The notes under the pieces: model-generated | Seen by the model: the letters and a program-made list of their open reading frames with translations, nothing else | The model's database searches: none | Told to the model about the DNA's origin: nothing | Made by a program: the position numbers and the translations under genes | Assembly: GCF_002775205.1 (NCBI RefSeq) | Contig: NC_036457.1 | Span: 11,446,996-11,510,995 of the forward strand | Length of the DNA: 64,000 nucleotides | Origin: Xiphophorus maculatus | Lineage: Eukaryota > Chordata > Actinopteri > Cyprinodontiformes > Poeciliidae | Reading direction: 5' to 3' | Part shown: in pieces, positions 57,470-64,000 of the stretch | Position numbering within the stretch: position 1 is the stretch's first letter | Layout: each line of letters opens with the position of its first letter

Positions 57470-59262
57470 TGGAATCCCCTGTGAGACGAAGCTTTAACTC
57501 TCATCTCCGGCAGAACTTTGAACATGTTCCGGGGAATGTGGCGGACATTGGTTCTGCGTGGACCATGTTCCGTGCCTCCATTGTCAAGGCTGCTTATCGG
57601 AGCTGTGGCCGCAAGGTTGTCGGTGCCTGTCATGGCAATGGACACAATACTTCGAAGACCTCTTCAATCCCACCAACATGCCTTCCATTGAGGAAGCTGA
57701 GCCTGTGGACTCTGGGTTGGGCTCTCCAATCTCTAGGGACGATGTCGCCAAGGTGGTTAAAAAGTTCCTCGGTGGCAGGGCCCCTGGGGTGGATGAGAAT
57801 CGCCCGGAGTTCCTTAAAGCTCTGGAAGTTGTAGGGTTGTGTTGGCTGACGCGACTCTGCAATATTGCATGGACATCGGGGGCAGTTCCCCTGGATTGGC
57901 AGACTGGGGTGGTGGTACCCTTGTTCAAAAAGGGGGACCACAGGGTGTGCTCCAATTATAGGGGGGTCACACTCTTAAGCGTCTTTGGCAAGTCTATTCA
58001 GGGGTCCTGACCTCCAGACCTCCTCTCCAAACCTCAGATTCAGGAAGAGTTGTGTGGTTTTCGTCCTGGTCATGGAACACTGGACCAGCTCTACACCCTC
58101 AGCAGGGTCCTGGAGGGTGCATGGGAGTTTTCCCAACCAGTCTACATGTGTTTTGTGGACTTGGAGAAGGTGTTCGACCGTGTCCCTCGTGGAGCGCTGT
58201 GGGGGGTTCTTCGGGAGTATGGAGTACCAGGCCCTTTGACACGGGCTGTCAGGTCCCTGTATGACCAGTGTGAGAGTCTGGTCCTCATTGCCCGCAGTAA
58301 GTCGGGCTTGTTTCCGGTGAGAGTTGGACTCCGCCAGGGCTGCCTTTTGTCACCGATTCTGTTCATTATTTTCATGGACAGAATTTCTAGGCGGAGCCTA
58401 GAAAATTGAGGGGATCTGTTTTGGTGGCCTTAGGATCACATCTCTGCATTTTGCGGATGATGTGGTCTTATTGGCTTCACCAGGCCGTGATCTGCAGCTC
58501 TTGCTGGAGTGGTTCGCAGCCGAGTGTGAAGCGGCCGGGATGAGGATCAGTGCTTCCAAATTTGAGGCCATGGTCTTGAGCCGGATAAGGGTAGAGTGCC
58601 TTCTCCGGGTCGGGGTCGGGGGGTTATCCTGCCCCAAGTGGAGGAGTTCAAGTATCTCGGGATCTTGCTCACGAATGAGGAAGAAGGGAGCGGGAGATCG
58701 ACAGGCGGATTGGCAAAACGTCTGCTGTGAAGCGGGTGCTCTACTGGTCTGTCGTGGTGAAGAGAGAGCTGAGCCAAAAAGCGAAGCTCTTGATTTTACC
58801 GGTCAATCTACGCTCCCACCCTCACTTATGGTCATGAGCTTTGGGTCATGACCGAAAGAACAAGATCACGGATACAAGCGGCCAAAATGGGTTTTCTCCG
58901 TAGGGTGTCTGGGCTCTCCCTTAGAGATAGGGTGAGAAGCTCAGTCATCCGGGAGGGACTCAGAGTAGAGCTGCTGCTCCTTCACGTCGAGAGGAGCCAG
59001 TTGGTTAGGTTGCCTCCTGGACGCCTCCCTGGTGAGGTGTTCCGGGCACGTCCCACTGGGAGGAGGACCCGGGGATAACCCAGGACACGCTGGAGGGACT
59101 ATGTTTCTCGGCTGGCCTGGGAACGCTTTGGGATTCGCCTGGAAGAGCTGGAACAAGTGGCTGGGGAGAGAGAAGTCTGGGCCTCCCTTCTGAAGCTGCT
59201 ACCCCCGCGACCCGACCCCGGATAAAGCGGAAGAAAATGGATGTGTGGATGGATCGATAGCT
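57470..59262 (+). mobile_element. Rex3/RTE-like LINE, 5'-truncated and degraded
   Basis: Non-LTR retrotransposon reverse transcriptase in broken frames. Motifs in order: VDENRPEFLKAL and LDWQTGVVVPLFKKGDHRV, then NYRGVTLLSVFGK. After a frameshift near 58010: LCGFRPGHGTLDQLYTLSRV, VYMCFVDLEKVFDRVPRGAL, VGLRQGCLLSPILFIIFMDR. After a stop near 58409: the catalytic FADDVVLLAS box (58450-58479) and GMRISASKFEAMVL. The 3' end carries RRVSGLSLRDRVRS and the tail CCCCGCGACCCGACCCCGGA followed by a GATG-type repeat at about 59238-59262. That tail is characteristic of Rex3. It has no endonuclease and cannot move. It is GC-rich against AT-rich surroundings. Confidence 0.85.
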
Positions 59263-62099
59263 GGAGGGAAATTTTTATAGCCTTCTTTTCTTTTGTTTTA
59301 TATTATTAAATCTGAAAATTTGCTTGCTTTTTTCTGTAATCTCCTTGTAAAGGCAAATTTGAAGCAATGAAATAATCATGAAGAAGCTGTTGTTGTTTAC
59401 AGCTGCCTAAAACCACACAATAAAGAAATAATGATGATAATTACATTGCTGTGATTTATTTAAGTGAACAAAATGTGCTACTTAGTGCTAATACAAACAT
59501 TTGCAGCTGAAGAAAGATTACCGAGGCTACCATATTCGCCATCTTGAGGACATGTAGAAGAAATTGACTTTCAAGGAATTTTCAATGTTTAAAATCCTTC
59601 TCAAGTAAAACTTTCTTTCCTCACTTTATTCATTGGATTTTTTTAAAAAAAAGATTTTAGTTCAAAAATTATAATTTTCTAATAATTGTACTCATTATCA
59701 AGTTTTTAAACATTTAAAGTTCAATCAGAACTTTTTTTTACACTTTTGTTTTCTGCAGTTTCCTGGGTGATTAAAACAGGTATCAAGTGTGTGAGATAAT
59801 AATCTTGTCTATGTTGAGAAATTGGCTCCTGGTGCTTTTTCCCCTCCCTGCTCTGCCCACCAAGGAGTTACTGTGACTCCTTGGTGGGCTTTTTGTTTTG
59901 TAGCTCTGGCAGAGACTCATCTCTTTCTACAGCATGACTCACTCAGCTGAGATCTGCACTAATATACGCACTTTGATCAGAGGAGCCTACAAAGCTGCAA
60001 TAAAATGAAACACGATTTTTTCCCCATAACATTAGAAAACAATCAAAATCAGACCTTAAACTTTTTCAAACATCTGCCCAAATGCACTTCAAGGTGCTTG
60101 CCGTTACATTTGCTGTTATTCATATCAGTGCCATTAAAATAAATTATTATTATTATTATTTTTACCTTTTTCGAAATTCTTGTTTTCCCTTCTTGCTTCC
60201 CCCTTCGGTCTTGGCTCCTCAGATCTCGCAGACTTCCAGTCACTCTCCTGCTCCAGCTTTCTCTGTTCCCAGTAATAAAATGCTCAGTAGGATATAGGCT
60301 CGCTGTTGCCTCTTTTGACGATGAAAGCTCTTTTTATAGTTGCAAGAATTAAAGAGTGTTGAGTCTCAAGGCCTCTGGGTGTGATTGAGGTGCGGCATCA
60401 ACTTCTCTGCTCCAAACGGGGAGGAGTGTGTGCGCTTTTGCGCATGGCCACCCACACGGCTTCTGATCGATACTGCGAGCTCTCTTCATCCCAGAATTAA
60501 AAAAAAGAAGAAATTAAGCATGACAGAACGACTTACCTTACACACTGTGCTCTTTATATTTTCTTATTTTCATGCACTTCTAGAAAGCCTCAAATCAATG
60601 TTTCTTTGGGATGTTTTTGTTCTTTCCAGTAATTTCTTGAATTGAAGTTCCCTTTTAACACATGACCGTTAAAACAACGGCTCTTTAGCTGTGAACACTG
60701 GAAGGTCTGGGTCAGAATCCCTAAAAGGCTTAACCTAATTGCTCATGTGTGAACACAATTAAGGGTGCTTGTAAAGTCAACCTGACCAATTCAATCGTTT
60801 TCTTGTTTTTTTTTTCTCTTTATTTTTGGAAGTTGTGCGTGTGTCCCTGAACGGAAACTTCATTATAAGGGTCTGAGTCACTGACCAGACGTCATGGGAG
60901 ATGAAGACACACACAGACAAAAGCACACCAACACAAGACTTCACAAAGGGAGGAGAAGTGAAGGAGAAAAATCCAACCTACTTACTTTTTTTCTTTCAGT
61001 GTGAAGTTTTATATACTGTCACCTGCAGAAGTGTTCAGATTTTGCCCAAGGACAAACCACATAAAATGGGAGAGGACTGTTCTTGATATGGGAGGAAGAT
61101 GTATGCTTGTTATGAAAGAGGTTTTAAAGTGTATCAAATTCAGACAGAATGGCTGAATAGAATTTCTATTAGTCTATACCCATTCTGTCATGTCCTTAAA
61201 TATCTTTATTCATCTTCTTCATCTTTTATTTACTCATTCAACATGACCTCTGACCAAATATATTTAAACTTTGCATGTCGAAAATCCTGAGTTTTACATC
61301 TTCTTCCACTCAAGGCTTGAACTACAGTTAGTTGAGAGCTTTGTATTGTTTCTGCAGTCATAACACCATTTAAATTTTCTTTGTAAAATGTGGGGGAAAA
61401 AATAAATTTCTGGTGAGGAATAGGTAACGCTTTTGTTGTTGTTGATGTAAAATTGCAGCCTTATGTAATCAGGAAGATATTGCATCATGTAGGGAAGAGT
61501 GAGAGGAGGAAACTCTTGCTCTCCAAGAAAAACATGACAGACAGTAAGACATCTTCAATAGTATTGTGTCTGAACTTTTTCTCAGCTAGAAAAACTGTAT
61601 TTGCTGACGTTTCAACTTTCAGAGATAAATACAAAGTAAGACTGGACATCAATATATCAAAATTTTATATATATATAAAAAAAGAATAAAATATTGAATA
61701 GGTGTTCAATATTTATGTAGTTATAAATTAAAAAAAAGACAGCGTTTTCATGATTTCAAATGTGATGAGAATGAATTTCAGGCTGTGAGCCTGCTGTGCT
61801 TATCAGACTCAGTTTCTGTGAGGTCGCTTTTCCAGCTATAGAAATCAAAGCTTGCTTTAGCACATTGATATGCTGCCGTGTTCCCTGATTGGGTTTAAGA
61901 TACAACAAAGTGCTTAATCCTCACACTGTTCACTGACTCGCTCAGATTCAGGGCTTTTGAACCCTCAGACAGGGAGTCGAGCGATGGCAAAACCTAAACT
62001 CTTTATTTCACAAGACAAGATGGAAAACAGATTCTGAATTAGATGTCTAGAATTGTTGGGTTATCTGCTTTTTTAAAACAGACCACCAAGTCAAAGGAT
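59263..62099. other. Intergenic DNA right of the LINE
   Basis: AT-rich, with no exon or conserved coding sequence I can recognise. A strong hairpin lies at 59855-59889, an ATT microsatellite at about 60143-60161 and an AT run near 61668-61678. The open frames are short and unlike known proteins. Confidence 0.5.
59855..59889 (+). other. 14-bp perfect stem-loop followed by a T-run
   Basis: GCCCACCAAGGAGT, a 7-nt loop TACTGTG, then the exact complement ACTCCTTGGTGGGC and TTTTTGTTTTG. In form it is like a bacterial intrinsic terminator or a small Pol III or miRNA-like hairpin. It is GC-rich in AT-rich DNA. The function, if any, is unknown. Confidence 0.75.
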
Positions 62100-63440
62100 A
62101 AGAAAGCTCTTTAATGTGTAGTTGCAGGAAAAATTATTAACCCCCACTGCAAATGTGGTTGTGTGCACAACAAGTTATCAACAAATTGAGTTATAGCAAT
62201 TTAAATAGCACAACACAGCTAACATTCCAAATGGTTTCTGCTAATTCAACACAAAATGTTACTTTTAATGATAACTCTGTCTCAAAAGCCTGCTCAGCAG
62301 AGCACACTTGTCCTGTTATGACATGCAACAAACGTGCCTTATGGTCAGACACAACTACTGAGGATTGGGGAAAGGACTCCACTTCATCAGCAGTCTTAGG
62401 TTTGGGTTTTCTCAGAGTTTTTTTAAATAATTTTTTTAAAGAATTCAAATCAGGCAACAATGATGGCTACTCAAATCTTCCAGGGCTTTTTCTGACGCCA
62501 AGCTTTGGTGGACTGTGAGTTGTATTTGGGATCATTGCCCTGATTACATCCAGTTTGTCGTCCAGATGCTGCATGTTTTCAGTGTCATAGGAAATGATGC
62601 AATCCCAGAGCATCACTAAAACACCCACTTGCTTCCCTCTTCTTGTCAGTGAATGCTTCATTCTTGTACCTCCAGACATACCCCTTTTTCATAGGCCTGA
62701 AATGTTTTCCTCTTCCTCATTTATAGAGTACATTGGAGCCGACTTCTCTTGTTTTGCTTGCGACGTTCAGGCTTGGAGCTTTCCAGTATTTTTATTTTAT
62801 GCTTCTCTGTGGAAAATGAAACCTCAGTGGCTGCTGCCACCGAGTCTGCTCTTTTGCAGTCAGTCAGAGGTTTTTGACCACCAGCCTCCTCGAAAATATG
62901 GTGGCGGCCACTGACAACTTCCTCTTTCTGAACGTCTTTAGTCTCTCTTTCTTTGGTTTTAAACTTGTGAGCTACTCTTCCAACTGTAGGGAAAAGTTCA
63001 GGCCTTGTACTATCTATTTATATCATTTTACCTGTTAGTGCAAGACAATAATATTTTTGGTTGAGTTATGCGTGTCTGAGACCAAACCTGATTCGCAGAT
63101 GTGTTCTTTTTCTTGCATACTTCTTTTCAGGGAGTTAAATGATATTGAGATTTCAGCATTAATTGCAGAGAGCATTGTATTTGAATACAACCCTTTTAAT
63201 ATTAGTTTAATTTAACTATTAAAACAATTCTTATGTGGGTTGCTCATTGCTAATACCTGAACAAATTTTTAACGTTTCCAATAAACCCCCCTCTCAGTGG
63301 GGTTTGAAACACTTTAAGTGCAGCTATGTTCAGTAGTTTGTTCATTAAGACTCTGTCACCAAAGTTAAGATCTAAAAATTGTCTTTGGATTTAATGTGAA
63401 CGCAGTGCAACTGCAATGGTTATTGCAGTTTTTCATTGTG
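62100..63440 (-). repeat. Probable DNA-transposon remnant
   Basis: Phrases such as 'gggatcattgccctgattac', 'cagagcatcactaaaacacc', 'gtacctccagacataccc' and 'tcttccaactgtaggga' read like the reverse strand of Tc1/mariner-type fossils common in fish genomes. No intact frame or clear terminal repeat was found. Confidence 0.4.
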
Positions 63441-64000
63441 CCTCAATGAAAAACTCAGCAGACTTAGTCAGAGGCCTTGGAGAAGCACTCTAAAGAAGAC
63501 AGTCATAGTCGGCATTGTTAAGTGAATTACAATAATCAATACAAAACCAAATACTGTAGATGTTGTCTACAGTCAGATTACATTTTCTTAAACTGAGAAA
63601 GTTCCCTTCAGCAGAGTTTTAGCTCTACATCTGTAAAAAAACAAGTAGGCATTTAAACAAGAAATATGATCAAAAATCAACAGCAATAAATGGATAATAA
63701 ATTTCCTTAAATAAGCTAAAAATATATGTGGCAAAATCTGCGCTTCAGATAGTGGTAGTGGTAGAAATAATTATGAAACATGTTGTAGCCTTTGGTGTTG
63801 TACTTGTGATTTGCAGGAAAGTGAGTCCTAAAGTAGAAACGGGACATTTGTAAGAACAAGACGAAAAATGAACCTTTCATTATACGTTTACAACAAGTTT
63901 CTGCCAGACACGACAATATTGAGTGGACTGGAAACAATGGAGGAGGCTTAGAGATATCTGCTGCTTGATTGTAATGACAAACCACAGATGTGCAAAGAAT
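63441..64000. other. Right edge, no feature seen
   Basis: AT-rich sequence without recognisable coding, repeat or regulatory structure. Confidence 0.5.

Noticed and set aside
57558..58851. Several open frames with reverse-transcriptase homology as a host gene
   Set aside because: They are pieces of one frameshifted LINE with a Rex3-like 3' tail and no introns.
59855..59889. Bacterial or vector DNA
   Set aside because: The flanks are continuous AT-rich fish-like DNA without any prokaryotic coding sequence; only the hairpin resembles a terminator.

Overview
This is a 64-kb piece of nuclear DNA from a ray-finned fish. It is AT-rich, its introns are GT-AG and compact in places, and its repeats are typical of teleosts: Tc1-like fossils, hAT elements, a Rex3/RTE-like LINE and a tRNA-derived SINE. 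The genes include a divergent POMC paralogue of the kind known as pomcb, which points to a teleost and probably a percomorph. The repeat mix would fit a cyprinodontiform, but that is only an impression.

Layout, left to right. (1) 848-970, minus: first coding exon of parp1, whose remainder lies beyond the left edge. (2) 3445-14041, minus: a complete 20-exon transmembrane adenylyl cyclase of the Ca2+/calmodulin-stimulated ADCY8 type (1188 residues by my splicing). It has two six-helix membrane blocks, two intact catalytic halves and both calmodulin-binding regions. (3) 14-21 kb: repeat-rich intergenic DNA between two divergent genes. (4) 24934-51001, plus: complete efr3b in 23 coding exons (816 residues), starting with a 7-nt coding exon; two possible alternative first exons lie at 21121 and 21906. 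(5) 53433-56131, minus: complete pomcb coding region (236 residues), tail to tail with efr3b, with its poly(A) signal about 210 bp from that of efr3b and a TATA box at 56.32 kb. (6) 56.7-59.3 kb: a Tc1-like fossil followed by a degraded LINE, upstream of the pomcb promoter. (7) 59.3-64 kb: no recognisable gene, with one transposon remnant.

In mammals EFR3B and POMC are also convergent neighbours, and the nearby cyclase is ADCY3. Here the slot equivalent to ADCY3 holds an ADCY8-type cyclase, which is the most interesting arrangement in the window. The second highlight is pomcb: its alpha-MSH and beta-MSH cores are kept, but the opioid YGGFM core and the dibasic site before it are gone. The three complete genes are not an operon. 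Their only functional thread is membrane signalling: melanocortin ligands, cAMP synthesis, and the PI4K scaffold at the plasma membrane.

I saw no prokaryotic genes, CRISPR array, rRNA or functional tRNA. Exon borders were read by eye from splice signals, reading-frame phase and remembered family sequences; no alignment was run.
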